Positions 25,150 to 34,629 of a stretch of 64,000 bases of DNA are shown here, piece by piece. Position numbers and translations under genes: made by a program. This stretch comes from Fretibacterium sp. OH1220_COT-178 (GTDB lineage Bacteria; Synergistota; Synergistia; Synergistales; Aminobacteriaceae), in NCBI RefSeq assembly GCF_003860125.1, contig NZ_RQYL01000025.1, forward strand, positions 1 through 64,000, in the 5' to 3' direction. Position 1 is the stretch's first letter. Every line of letters begins with the position of its first letter. The notes under the pieces are model-generated. The model did not search any database, had not been told where the DNA came from, and was given only the letters and a program-made list of their open reading frames with translations.

Positions 25150-26259
25150 ATGTTTGGCCGCATACGCGCCCTCGTCGTCAAGGAGTTCTACGCCGTCCTT
25201 CTGGACCCGAAGACCCGCTTTCAGGTGTTCGTCGGGCCCTTCGTCATGCTCTTCCTGTTCAGCTTCGCCATCACCATGGAGGTGAGGAACGCCTCCCTGG
25301 CGATCCTGAACCAGGACAACGGGGACCTGGGCCGGAGGCTCGAGGCGGCGTTCACCGCGAGCCCCGCCTTCACGCGTTCCTTCAGCATCTCGAGCGTTCG
25401 GGAGATCGAGCCGGTCATCGCGGAGCAGAGGGCGCTGATGGTCCTGCGCATCCCGGAGGACTTCTCGGCCTCCCTGATGCGGGGCGTCCCGGCGCCCGTG
25501 CAGGTGATACTGGACGGCCGAAAGGCCAACGCCGTTCAGATCGCCTACGGCTACGCCTCCCAGATCGCGGGCCGCTTCGCCCGGACGCTCCGAAAGACCG
25601 TCACCGGGGCCGACGCGCTCCTCTCCATCGAATCGCGCCAGCTCTTCAACCCAAACCACGACTACCTCTGGTTCACCCTGCCGGTGCTCCTGGTGGTGCT
25701 GACCCAGATGCTGGCCCTCGTGGTCTCGGGCATGAGCGTCGCGCGCGAGCGCGAGCTCGGGACGTTCGAGCAGCTGCTCGTCTCGCCCCTCTCCCCCTGG
25801 GAGATCGTGATCGGAAAGACCCTGCCCGCGGCGGCGATCGCCTTCGGGATCGGGATCGCCATCCATCTCCTGGCCCGGACGGTCTTCGGCGTGCCCTGCC
25901 TGGGGAGCCTGGGGCTGCTGGCCTTCAGCTTCCTGCTGTTCATCCTGGCCTGCACCGGCGTCGGGCTCTTCATCTCCTCGCTCTGCAGCACGCAGCAGCA
26001 GGCGTTTCTGGGGGTGTTCACCTGCATGGTGCCCTTCGTGCTCCTCTCCGGGTTCGCGACGCCGATCGAGAACATGCCGGACCCGCTGCAGGCCCTGACC
26101 CTGCTGAACCCCGCCCGACACGTGATCGTCATCGCCCTCGGCGTCTACCTCAAGGACATCCCCCCGGGCGAGGTCATGGCCCAGCTCCTCTGGCTGGGCG
26201 GGATCGCCGCCGCGACGCTCGGCTCCGCCGGATGGTTCTTCAAACGCAGGATACAGTAG
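25150..26259 (+). CDS. ABC-2 type transporter permease (YhhJ/YbhS-like), second copy
   Basis: A 369-aa paralogue of the preceding permease with the same layout: an N-terminal helix, a periplasmic domain, five C-terminal helices, and the motif RERELGTFEQLLVSPLSPWEI. The pair probably forms a heterodimeric channel with the double ATPase encoded two genes downstream. No strong ribosome site precedes the ATG, consistent with coupling to the first permease. Confidence 0.9.
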   Translation: MFGRIRALVVKEFYAVLLDPKTRFQVFVGPFVMLFLFSFAITMEVRNASLAILNQDNGDLGRRLEAAFTASPAFTRSFSISSVREIEPVIAEQRALMVLRIPEDFSASLMRGVPAPVQVILDGRKANAVQIAYGYASQIAGRFARTLRKTVTGADALLSIESRQLFNPNHDYLWFTLPVLLVVLTQMLALVVSGMSVARERELGTFEQLLVSPLSPWEIVIGKTLPAAAIAFGIGIAIHLLARTVFGVPCLGSLGLLAFSFLLFILACTGVGLFISSLCSTQQQAFLGVFTCMVPFVLLSGFATPIENMPDPLQALTLLNPARHVIVIALGVYLKDIPPGEVMAQLLWLGGIAAATLGSAGWFFKRRIQ

Positions 26260-26308
26260 CCCGCCCGGGGCTTCCGGCCCCGGTCCCCTGGAGAAAGGAG
26301 TCTTTGCC

Positions 26309-27340
26309 ATGAAAAAAACGTTCGCCCTCCTGCTCGCGGCCCCGGTGGCCGCGCTCGGTCTGCTCTATGCGACCGGGGAGCTCGACGGACTGCTCGTCCG
26401 CCTCCGCAACGCCGATCCCGGCCGCATCCGCCTCTACGGCAACGTGGAGATCCGGCAGGTGCTCCTGGGCTTCCGCGTCTCCGGACGCATCGAGGAGGTC
26501 CACCGCGAGGAGGGCGAGAGGGTGGTCTCCGGCGATCTTCTGGCCGCCCTGGACCCGCTTCCTTACGAGATCAAACGGACGGAGGCCCGTGGGGCCATGC
26601 TCCAGGCGAAGGCCGCCCTGGACAAACTGCACAGCGGGTTCCGCACCGGAGAGGTGCGGGAGGCGGCCGCGCAGCGCGATCGGGTCCGGGCCGCGCTGAA
26701 CCTCGCGGAGAAGGACTACGAGCGCATTTCGAACCTCTTCGCCCGGAAGGCCGTCGCCAAGAACGATCTGGACCGGGCGACGTCGCAGCGCAACGCCCTG
26801 CGGGCGGAGCTCTCGGCGGCGGAGAACGCCCTGGCCCTGATGCGCGAGGGCTACAGGAAGGAGGACGTCGAGGCGGCCGAGGCGGCCTACGAGACGGCCG
26901 GGGCCCGCTTCAAGGCGGCCGAGATCGCCCTGGCGGACACCAGGCTCTACGCTCCGGCCGAGGGCACCATCCTGACCCGCGTCACCGAGCCCGGCACCGT
27001 CGTCGGTGCGGGGCAGGTCGTCTACGCCCTGGCCCTCGAGCGGCCCATCCAGGTCCGGGCCTACATCCCCGAGCCGGCACTGGGACGGGTCGAGGTGGGC
27101 ATGCCGGCGCGGATCGTCACGGACTCCCACCCCGACGAGCCCATCGAGGGCAAGCTGGTCTTCATCTCCCCGACGGCCGAGTTCACCCCCAAGCAGGTGC
27201 AGACCGAGGACCTGCGCACCGATCTGGTCTACCGCGTCCGGATACTGGTGGAGGACGACGGCGGACGTCTCAAGAACGGCATGCCCGTCACCGTCCTGAT
27301 GGAGGCCTCGGGCGACTCCGGCCCCTCGGCCCCGAAATGA
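26309..27340 (+). CDS. HlyD-family periplasmic adaptor (membrane fusion protein)
   Basis: A 343-aa adaptor with an N-terminal membrane anchor (FALLLAAPVAALGLLYA). Biotinyl-lipoyl-like halves (IRQVLLGFRVSGRIEEV and LYAPAEGTILTRVTEPGTVV) flank an alpha-helical hairpin of about residues 80-200. The typical KEDVEAAEAAYETAGARF repeat of the YbhG/YhiI group is present. It would connect the permeases across the periplasm to an outer-membrane channel, which is not encoded nearby. AAAGGAG precedes the ATG. Confidence 0.92.
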   Translation: MKKTFALLLAAPVAALGLLYATGELDGLLVRLRNADPGRIRLYGNVEIRQVLLGFRVSGRIEEVHREEGERVVSGDLLAALDPLPYEIKRTEARGAMLQAKAALDKLHSGFRTGEVREAAAQRDRVRAALNLAEKDYERISNLFARKAVAKNDLDRATSQRNALRAELSAAENALALMREGYRKEDVEAAEAAYETAGARFKAAEIALADTRLYAPAEGTILTRVTEPGTVVGAGQVVYALALERPIQVRAYIPEPALGRVEVGMPARIVTDSHPDEPIEGKLVFISPTAEFTPKQVQTEDLRTDLVYRVRILVEDDGGRLKNGMPVTVLMEASGDSGPSAPK

Positions 27341-29121
27341 GCGCCGCCGAAAGGGGCGCCGCTCCCGCCGAAAAGCGGGCCTGGCCTGCGGGCGGTTCCG
27401 AGATCGTCATCCAGGACCTGGTCCGGTCCTTCGGCCCCGGACGTCCCGCGCTCGGAGGGATCTCCGCGCGCATCGGGGGCGGACGGATCACGGGGCTGGT
27501 CGGGCCGGACGGTGCGGGCAAGACCACGCTGCTGCGCCTGGTCTGCGGCCTGCTGGCGCCGACCGGGGGACGGATATCGGTACGGGGGAACGACACGGTC
27601 TCGGCCGCCCCGGCCATCCAGGAACAGGTCGGCTACATGCCGCAGCGGTTCGGGCTCTACGAGGACCTCACGGTCATGGAGAACCTGAGCCTCTACGCCG
27701 ACCTGCGCTCCGTGCCCCGGGAGGAGCGGGCCGAACGCTACGAGGAGCTGCTCTCCTTCACCAGCCTGAAGCCCTTCACGGGTCGGCTGGCGGGTCGGCT
27801 CTCCGGCGGCATGAAACAGAAGCTGGGCCTGGCCTGCACGCTGCTGTCCCGACCGCCCGTCCTGCTGCTCGACGAGCCGGGGGTGGGCGTGGACCCCGTG
27901 GCGCGCCGCGAGCTGTGGCGGATGGTCCGCGCGCTTCTGAGCCCGGAGCGGATCGTCGTCTGGAGCACCGCCTATCTGGACGAGGCGGAGGCCTGCGACA
28001 CGGTCCTGCTCCTGAACGAGGGCGATCTGCTCTACGACGGGACGCCCGAGGCTCTGGCGGAGCGCGTCGAGGGGAAGGTCTTCCTGCTGACCGGCGCCGG
28101 CGAGGAGCGCCGGACGCTGATCGCGCCCCTGATGGAGCACGCGGAGACCCTAGACGCGGTGATCCAGGGCTCGAGCGTGCGCGTCCTGACGAGCGACGGA
28201 GGGGCGAAGCTGAGGGGACGGCTGGAGGCGCTCTCCGGGCAAACCGGCCTGCCGCTCGGGATCCGGCCCGCGTCTCCCCGTTTCGAGGACGCGTTCATGC
28301 AGCTCCTGGGCGGGGCCCGGCGCGGCAGCGAGGCGGTAGCGGATTTCTTCGAGGAGAAGCGCGGCAACGGGACTCCGGTGGAGGCCAAAAACCTCACGAA
28401 GCGGTTCGGGGACTTCACCGCGGTGGACGACGTCTCCTTCGCCATCGGCCGCGGCGAGATCTTCGGCCTGCTGGGGCCGAACGGGGCCGGAAAGTCCACC
28501 ACGTTCAAGATGATGTGCGGCCTGCTCACCCCCACGGAGGGCAGCTGTGCCGTGTCCGGACTGGATTTCAGGACGGCGCCCGGCGACGCGCGGGCGAAGC
28601 TGGGCTACATGGCCCAGAAGTTCTCGCTCTATGGGGAGCTGACCGTGCTGCAGAACCTGCGGTTCTTCTCGGGCATCTACGGCCTGCGGGGAAGGGCGGG
28701 CCAGAGCGCCGTGGAGCGCGTGATCGAGACGTTCGACCTCGGACCCTACCTCGCCTCCCCCGCCGGCGAGCTCCCCCTGGGCTTCAAGCAGCGCCTGGCG
28801 ATGGGCTGCGCGGTCATGCACGGACCGGACGTCCTGTTCCTGGACGAACCGACGAGCGGCGTGGACCCGGTGACGCGCCGCGAGTTCTGGACCTGCATCA
28901 ACAGCTTCGCGCTGAAGGGTGTCACCGTGATGGTGACGACGCACTTCATGGACGAGGCGGAGTACTGCGACCGCATCGCGCTGATCTACCGCGGAAGAAA
29001 GATCGCCTCCGGCTCGCCGGACGCGCTCAAGCGGTCCGTGCGCATCGACGGGATTCCGGACCCGACGCTGGAGGAGGCGTTCATCGCCCTGATCGGGCGG
29101 CAGGATGGGGAGGATCGGTAA
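27337..29121 (+). CDS. Double ABC transporter ATPase (RbbA/YbhF-like)
   Basis: A 594-aa protein with two fused ATPase domains. The first has GPDGAGKTTLL, LSGGMKQKLGLAC and LLLDEPGVGVDP. The second has GPNGAGKSTTF, the degenerate signature LPLGFKQRLAMG and FLDEPTSGVDP. The altered second signature is usual for the YhiH/RbbA branch. The start overlaps the HlyD stop (ATGA). With the two permeases and the adaptor it makes a complete inner-membrane exporter of unknown substrate. It ends 28 bp from the convergent spermidine-synthase-like gene. Confidence 0.93.
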   Translation: MSAAERGAAPAEKRAWPAGGSEIVIQDLVRSFGPGRPALGGISARIGGGRITGLVGPDGAGKTTLLRLVCGLLAPTGGRISVRGNDTVSAAPAIQEQVGYMPQRFGLYEDLTVMENLSLYADLRSVPREERAERYEELLSFTSLKPFTGRLAGRLSGGMKQKLGLACTLLSRPPVLLLDEPGVGVDPVARRELWRMVRALLSPERIVVWSTAYLDEAEACDTVLLLNEGDLLYDGTPEALAERVEGKVFLLTGAGEERRTLIAPLMEHAETLDAVIQGSSVRVLTSDGGAKLRGRLEALSGQTGLPLGIRPASPRFEDAFMQLLGGARRGSEAVADFFEEKRGNGTPVEAKNLTKRFGDFTAVDDVSFAIGRGEIFGLLGPNGAGKSTTFKMMCGLLTPTEGSCAVSGLDFRTAPGDARAKLGYMAQKFSLYGELTVLQNLRFFSGIYGLRGRAGQSAVERVIETFDLGPYLASPAGELPLGFKQRLAMGCAVMHGPDVLFLDEPTSGVDPVTRREFWTCINSFALKGVTVMVTTHFMDEAEYCDRIALIYRGRKIASGSPDALKRSVRIDGIPDPTLEEAFIALIGRQDGEDR

Positions 29122-29149
29122 TCCGACCAAATCGTCCGGGGGTTTCCTC

Positions 29150-30760
29150 CTACCGCATCAGGGCGTAGCGCTCGACGGGGGCGAAGGCGTCGGTGAACGC
29201 GGGCACGGACGCCTCGAAGGGCAGGAGCCACTGGTGGTCCAGCAGCTTCAGCATGGCGGGCTCCGGGGCCGGCGGCACGGTGGGCATCTCCCCGGACCGG
29301 AAGGCCACGATCATCAGGTTCTGGCGGGACAGCGCATACTTGGGGTCCGGAGCGGACGCCGGGAAGATCAGCAGCCTCGGGAAGACGGACTCGAGCGCCG
29401 CGTAGATCCCGTGAAAAACACCGCTGCGGGAGCCGTAGAGGGAGGCGATGACGTTGACGATCAACAACCCGTCGGGAGCCAGCAGGTCCCGCATGCGCTC
29501 CGCGGCCTCCACCGTGGTCAGGTGGAAGGGGATCGAATACCACGACCCGAAGACGTCCATGAAGACGGAGTCGTAGGCACCGATGCGCTCGGGGTCCCGA
29601 ACGGCGCGGTTCAGAAAGGCGCGCGCGTCCTCGTGAAAGATGCGGAGGCGCGGGTCCTCGGGCAGCACGAAGTAGCGGCGTGCCGTCTCCGTGACTCCGG
29701 GATCCAGCTCGACGACGTCGAACGAGACCCCGGGGCGCTCCGCCAGGACGTGTCGGGGCACGCAGTAGGCCCCGCCGCCCAGCATCAGGACCCGCTGCGC
29801 ATCGGGCTTGAAGTGGAAGGCCAGATCGTAGAACTTCGTGTAGTCGCTAACCAGCTCGTTCGGGTCGTCCGTGTACATCAGGGACTGTGCCCCCTGAGGG
29901 TCCGTCATCATGATCCGGACGCGCCGGCCGTTCGCCTGATTGCTCTCCACGACGGAGATGTGGTTGTAGGGGGTCTCGATATGGACGCCCACAGGCGCCA
30001 TCGGCATCCCCCCGGACCCGGCCGCAAGCGCGGACCCGGCGAGCACCAGAAAGGCCGAAAGGGAGCCCTTCCAAATCGGGCGATGAAGCAGCAGGGCCAG
30101 GACGGCCAGGACGGCCGAGAGCAGCAGCAGGATGACCCCGGACGGGACCAGCGAGATCAGCACGAACCCGCCCAGGAAGGTCCCCAGGATGCTGCCCGCG
30201 GAGGAGAGCGCCGAGAAGCGCCCCACCGTTCCGCCGGAGGACCCGACGTCGTGCAGGGCAAGGCGGACGACGAAGGGCGACACCATCCCGAGCAACAGGC
30301 TCGGCAGGGCGAAGATCGAGAGCGCCGCCGCCACCGAGGCCAGGTAGAGATTCAGGTCCAGCCCGCTCAGGAAGGACAGGACGGCGTTCCCCGCCCCCGC
30401 CAGCGCCCCCGTCGAGACCGCGGACGCAAGGACGATCCTCGCCAGCACGCGCCGGTGCGGATGCCGGTCCGCCAGGATTCCGCCCATCCAGTTTCCCGCA
30501 CACAGGCTCGCCATGACGACCCCGATCAGGGCGGTCCATACGATCAGGGAGGTCCCCAGAAACGGGGCCACGAGCCTCGAGCCCGTGAGCTCCAGAACCA
30601 TGACGCCCGCACCGCAGAGAAAGGCGGTGACCTCCAGCATGCCGAATCCCCGAGCCGCAGGCGGCCCCTTCCGATCGCTCCTTCCGTCCTCCCCCCGCAG
30701 GGGTACGTCGTCCGAGGACGGCAACGTCTCCGCGGACATCTGAGAAAAATTAGTCTCCAT
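29150..30760 (-). CDS. Membrane protein fused to spermidine synthase-like domain
   Basis: A 536-aa fusion. An N-terminal half with seven to eight predicted helices (starting near GMLEVTAFLCGAGVMVLELTGSRL) resembles half of an MFS transporter. The C-terminal half (from about 255) is spermidine-synthase-like, with LMLGGGAYCVPRHV and FDVVELDPGVTETA (nucleotide/dcSAM pocket) and YDSVFMDVFGS. Fused proteins of this kind are common, but their substrate is not known. The start ATG at 30760 has a weak ribosome site; a downstream ATG (MSAETLP) is possible. The 272 bp upstream, up to trkH, contain no other gene that I can see. Confidence 0.8.
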   Translation of the reverse strand: METNFSQMSAETLPSSDDVPLRGEDGRSDRKGPPAARGFGMLEVTAFLCGAGVMVLELTGSRLVAPFLGTSLIVWTALIGVVMASLCAGNWMGGILADRHPHRRVLARIVLASAVSTGALAGAGNAVLSFLSGLDLNLYLASVAAALSIFALPSLLLGMVSPFVVRLALHDVGSSGGTVGRFSALSSAGSILGTFLGGFVLISLVPSGVILLLLSAVLAVLALLLHRPIWKGSLSAFLVLAGSALAAGSGGMPMAPVGVHIETPYNHISVVESNQANGRRVRIMMTDPQGAQSLMYTDDPNELVSDYTKFYDLAFHFKPDAQRVLMLGGGAYCVPRHVLAERPGVSFDVVELDPGVTETARRYFVLPEDPRLRIFHEDARAFLNRAVRDPERIGAYDSVFMDVFGSWYSIPFHLTTVEAAERMRDLLAPDGLLIVNVIASLYGSRSGVFHGIYAALESVFPRLLIFPASAPDPKYALSRQNLMIVAFRSGEMPTVPPAPEPAMLKLLDHQWLLPFEASVPAFTDAFAPVERYALMR

Positions 30761-31032
30761 GAGAGCTCGAACCCATCGTCATGAAAAGATCACTCCTGTA
30801 TTGCGGCTGAAGAACGCAGCCGTGCGCGGCAGAATTCCAGGGCGCCCCACACGAACGAAACCAACTTGCGCGTGCCCCCTCGAAGAACTCCCCTGGGGGA
30901 TTCCGGACGGCCCCGGTCTTGAAACCCGACCGGGAGTCCGGCACAAAGCCCCCGACCCGGCGAATCCACCGTACGGCAACGCACGGTTTCCCATTCTACC
31001 AGAGAGCGGGGAGGAGGACGAGGGCAAAACGC

Positions 31033-32496
31033 TCAGCGCGTCCAGGTCCCCGGGACGAAGAGCAGGATCACGGCAAAGAGTTCGAGCCGGCCGGCCAGCA
31101 TGCAGAAGGAGAAGAGCCACTTGACCCCGTCGGGCAGCCAGGCGAAGTTCTCGACCGGTCCCAACGAGGCGAGTCCCGGCCCCACGTTGCTGAGGCAGGC
31201 GATGACCCCGGACAGGGACGTCATGAAATCCAGTTTCGGGTCGCCGAAGGCCGTCACCGCCAATGTCGAGATCACCAGAATGGCGATGTAGAGCATGAAG
31301 AAGGCCGTCACGGAGCTCAGGGACCGGCGCGAAACCACCTGCCCGTTGACCCGCGTATTGACGACCGCCCTGGGATGCAGCAGGCTCCAGATCTCCGCAC
31401 GGATCTGCCGCCCCAGAAGCAGGAAACGGACGACCTTGCAGCCCCCGCCCGTGGAGCCCGCGGAGGCGCCGAAGACCATCAGCAAGAGAAGAAGAAAGCG
31501 CGTGAACTCGGGCCAGAGGTCGTAGTTGGTCGTGACGAACCCCGTGGTGGTCATCAGGCTGACGACGTGGAAGGCCGCGCTGCGCAGCGCCGGCTCCACC
31601 CGGTCGAAGAACCCCCCGCGAAGCAGAAAGAAGGCGATCGCAACCGAGGCCGCGACGGTCAAGGCGGCGTACCAGCGCAGCTCCTCGTCGCGAAGGGCAC
31701 TGCGCGCCCGGCCCGTCAGGATCAGAAAATGCAGGGAGAAATTGACCCCGGACGCGAACATGAACAACGTGACCACCCATTCGATATAGGCGCTGCCGAA
31801 ATGGGCTATCGAGGCGTTCTTCGTGGAAAAGCCGCCCGTCGCGATCGTCGCGAAGCTGTGGGTCAGGGCGTCGAAAAATCCCATCCCCCCCAGCATCAGC
31901 AGGACGGTCTCGAGCCCCGTCAGGAGGACATAGACCCCCCAGAGGAAGAGGGCGGTCTGCTGGACCCTGGGGGTGAGCTTCTCGGGCGTCGGACCGGGGA
32001 CCTCCGCCTTGTAGAGCTCCATCCCGCCGACCCCCAGGAAGGGAAGGACGGCGAGGCTCAGGACGATGATGCCCATCCCGCCGAGCCAATGGGTCAGCCC
32101 GCGCCAGAACAGGATGCCCCGGGGCGTCCCCTCGATCCGGGCCAGGATGGTGGCGCCCGTCGTGGTGAACCCGGACATGGTCTCGAAGAAGGCGTCGACG
32201 TAGGATGCCGCCACGCCCGAGAACAGGTAGGGCAGGGCCCCCACGGCCGAGGCGATCACCCAGGAGAACCCCACCACGGCGATGGCCTCCCGTATGCCCA
32301 GCTCCTCGTAGTCGGCCCTGCGCTTGCCCACCAGGAAAAGGAGAAGGCTCACCATCAGGCCGACGGCGAACGACGCCAGCAGAGGGACCCGGTCCCCCGA
32401 GCCGTCGTAGAGCGCCCACCCCAGGGGCAGGAGCATGAAGAGCGAGACGATCAGGGAGACGAGCGAGAGCACGCGAAGGACGATTCCCAACCTCAT
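31033..32496 (-). CDS. trkH: Potassium uptake protein TrkH/KtrB
   Basis: A 487-aa K+ channel-like subunit with four repeated membrane-pore-membrane units. The selectivity-filter segments are visible: TTTGATILARIEG, ATGGFSTKNAS, TTTGFVTTNYDL and LSNVGPGLASLGP, each with the filter glycine. The ATG overlaps the trkA stop by four bases, so the channel and its regulatory subunit are co-translated. Found in the inner membrane, gated by TrkA. Confidence 0.95.
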   Translation of the reverse strand: MRLGIVLRVLSLVSLIVSLFMLLPLGWALYDGSGDRVPLLASFAVGLMVSLLLFLVGKRRADYEELGIREAIAVVGFSWVIASAVGALPYLFSGVAASYVDAFFETMSGFTTTGATILARIEGTPRGILFWRGLTHWLGGMGIIVLSLAVLPFLGVGGMELYKAEVPGPTPEKLTPRVQQTALFLWGVYVLLTGLETVLLMLGGMGFFDALTHSFATIATGGFSTKNASIAHFGSAYIEWVVTLFMFASGVNFSLHFLILTGRARSALRDEELRWYAALTVAASVAIAFFLLRGGFFDRVEPALRSAAFHVVSLMTTTGFVTTNYDLWPEFTRFLLLLLMVFGASAGSTGGGCKVVRFLLLGRQIRAEIWSLLHPRAVVNTRVNGQVVSRRSLSSVTAFFMLYIAILVISTLAVTAFGDPKLDFMTSLSGVIACLSNVGPGLASLGPVENFAWLPDGVKWLFSFCMLAGRLELFAVILLFVPGTWTR

Positions 32497-33866
32497 GGCG
32501 CCATACCGCCGAAGAGTTCCACCGCCTCCCGCATGAGGGCCGTCGAGGCGAACAGGATGAGGTGATCCCGCGGCTGCAGGCGTGTCGTCCCGGTCGGGAC
32601 CGAGATCTCCTGTCCCCTCCCCAGCAGCGCCACCAGGACCCCCTTGGGCAGTCCCAGCTCCGCAAGGGGGATGTCCACCAGTCCGCTGTCCTCCGGGAGG
32701 ACGATCTCCAGCATCTCCGCATCGATCTTCTCGATGATGGAGAGAGCCCGCGTGTGGCCGGGATAGCGGATGGTCCGGAGGATCACCGAGGCCAGGGCCT
32801 CGTTGAGGTCCACGACGGCATCGACCGGCATGTAATTGGGCATGTCATGGTAGAGGTGCCGACGCACGACCGCGATGCTCTTGTGAGCGCCCATGGACTT
32901 GGCGATCGCGGCGTAGATGAGGTTGACCTCGTCCGAGGAGGTGGCGCAGACGTAGCCGTCCGCCTCTTCGATGCCCTCCTCCAGCAACAGGGCCCGGTCG
33001 GCCCCGTCCCCGTTCAGAACCAGGGCCTCGCCCAGCTCGCTGGCCAGCTTCTCGCACTGATGCGGGTCCTGATCGATCAGGCGGATTTTGACGTTGCCGT
33101 ACTCCTTCTGGAGCCTCTGGACCACCTGATAGCCCAGTTTGCCCCCTCCCACCACGAACACCTTGCGCAGCGGCCGCGAGCTCTTGAGCTGAAAGAGCTT
33201 CTCCAGCCTCCAGACCTGCTCCCGATAGGAGACGACGTAGCACAGATCCCCGGCCCTCAGCACCGTATCGCCGTCGGGGACGATGGGCTCCTCCTCCGAA
33301 CGCTCCACGTAGACGACGATGGCGACGAGGTCGGGATGGTCCATGCGGATCTGCTTGAGGGATCGGTCGACCAGGGGCGACTCCTCGGCGATGCGAAAGG
33401 CGTAGATGGCGGCGCGCCCGCCCAGCAGTTCGGCGGTCCGGACGGCCGTGCTGACCGACAGAAGCTCCAGGATCTCCCGTGCGACGGACCGCTCGGGCGA
33501 GATCATGAGGTCGATGCCGAGCTCCTGCCCCCAGGTCGGGGAGTCCGTGAACTCCAGGCCCCGAACCCGGGAGATGACCCTGCGGACCCCCGCGTGGCGC
33601 GCGATCCAGCAGGAGAGCATGTTGACCTCGTCCCGGTTCGTGCAGGCCACGAGAAGGTCGACGTTGCAGCCCTCCCGGACCCCGGCGTCGTAGAGCACCT
33701 GGGGCCGGGCCCCGTTGCCGCAGACGACGCGGACGTCCAGCTCGGCCGCCGCATGTTCCGCGCGCTCCTCGTTCTGTTCGACCAGATTGACGTCGTGCCC
33801 CTCCGCCGCCAGGGTGGCGGCTACGCTGCGCCCGATCTCGCCCGCGCCGACGATGACGATGTTCAT
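32493..33866 (-). CDS. trkA: Trk system potassium regulatory subunit TrkA
   Basis: A 457-aa cytoplasmic protein with two tandem RCK modules. The NAD-binding motifs are MNIVIVGAGEIGRSVAATL at the N-terminus and KVFVVGGGKLGYQVVQRL near residue 230, each followed by a TrkA_C domain. It gates TrkH in response to nucleotides. The ATG at 33866 overlaps the thioesterase stop by four bases. The frame stays open upstream through that gene, but that part is a shadow. Confidence 0.95.
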   Translation of the reverse strand: MNIVIVGAGEIGRSVAATLAAEGHDVNLVEQNEERAEHAAAELDVRVVCGNGARPQVLYDAGVREGCNVDLLVACTNRDEVNMLSCWIARHAGVRRVISRVRGLEFTDSPTWGQELGIDLMISPERSVAREILELLSVSTAVRTAELLGGRAAIYAFRIAEESPLVDRSLKQIRMDHPDLVAIVVYVERSEEEPIVPDGDTVLRAGDLCYVVSYREQVWRLEKLFQLKSSRPLRKVFVVGGGKLGYQVVQRLQKEYGNVKIRLIDQDPHQCEKLASELGEALVLNGDGADRALLLEEGIEEADGYVCATSSDEVNLIYAAIAKSMGAHKSIAVVRRHLYHDMPNYMPVDAVVDLNEALASVILRTIRYPGHTRALSIIEKIDAEMLEIVLPEDSGLVDIPLAELGLPKGVLVALLGRGQEISVPTGTTRLQPRDHLILFASTALMREAVELFGGMAP

Positions 33867-34627
33867 GAGCGGTATGGCTCCCAGGTACAGGAAAATGCGG
33901 TCAAAGGCCGGTCCGATTCGCGGTCGCCGACGATCTCGTAGGCGAACGTCCTCGTCCCGTCCGGGCCCGGCGCCCCGATCTCGCGGGACCGGACCGTCGG
34001 GGACTCGCCCCACCGTGCGCTCGCGCGGAACGAGGCGGACAGCGCCCGCGGGCTGTAGGCCATGAGGTCGATGGGCGTCGCCTCGAAGACCCACTCGAAG
34101 TAGACCGCATGGTTGACGTGTCCATTGCCGTCCAGATCGTGAAAACGGACCGGGTAGACGGCCTCGTGCACCTCGCCTCCCGAGGCGTCGGGGGAGGGGA
34201 TGTCCCGGAAGTCGGGGTCGATCGGCTCGGAATCGCGGAGCAAAAACTCCGGAAGGTGGGCGGAGGGCCGTACGGGGCGCCCTGCGGCCAGATCGATCAG
34301 CAGCCAGGAGGTCTTGGCCCAGACCAGAGGGTCCCCCGCAGGCGTCTCCACCTGAAAGACGCGCAGAGTGCGGTAGCCGTGATTCACGTCATGGTAGGTT
34401 CTGACGACGAAAGGCTCGTCCAGCGCGGGCAGGCGGCGCAGCAGCTCCATCTCGTAACGCAGCAGGACCCAGGAATAGCCGCGTTCCAGCATCTGCATGG
34501 GACTGCCCTCGAGCTCGGCCACCGCCAGGCTGGCGGTATCCTGCAAATGGTCCAGCAGGCCCCGCAATTTCAGCTCGTTGTTGCACGACGCGACGGCCGG
34601 CAGCACCGTAAGTTTCCGAACGTACAT
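33863..34627 (-). CDS. Acyl-ACP thioesterase (FatA-like double hot-dog)
   Basis: A 254-aa double hot-dog thioesterase. Motifs include LLDHLQDTASLAVAELEGSP and RGYSWVLLRYEMEL in the first half. FHDLDGNGHVNHAVYFEWVFEA in the second half carries the catalytic Asn-His pair of bacterial FatA-type enzymes. It releases free fatty acids from acyl carrier protein. It starts two bases after the cysteine desulfurase stop and overlaps trkA by four bases. The link with potassium uptake is unexplained by function. Confidence 0.85.
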   Translation of the reverse strand: MYVRKLTVLPAVASCNNELKLRGLLDHLQDTASLAVAELEGSPMQMLERGYSWVLLRYEMELLRRLPALDEPFVVRTYHDVNHGYRTLRVFQVETPAGDPLVWAKTSWLLIDLAAGRPVRPSAHLPEFLLRDSEPIDPDFRDIPSPDASGGEVHEAVYPVRFHDLDGNGHVNHAVYFEWVFEATPIDLMAYSPRALSASFRASARWGESPTVRSREIGAPGPDGTRTFAYEIVGDRESDRPLTAFSCTWEPYRS

Positions 34628-34629
34628 CC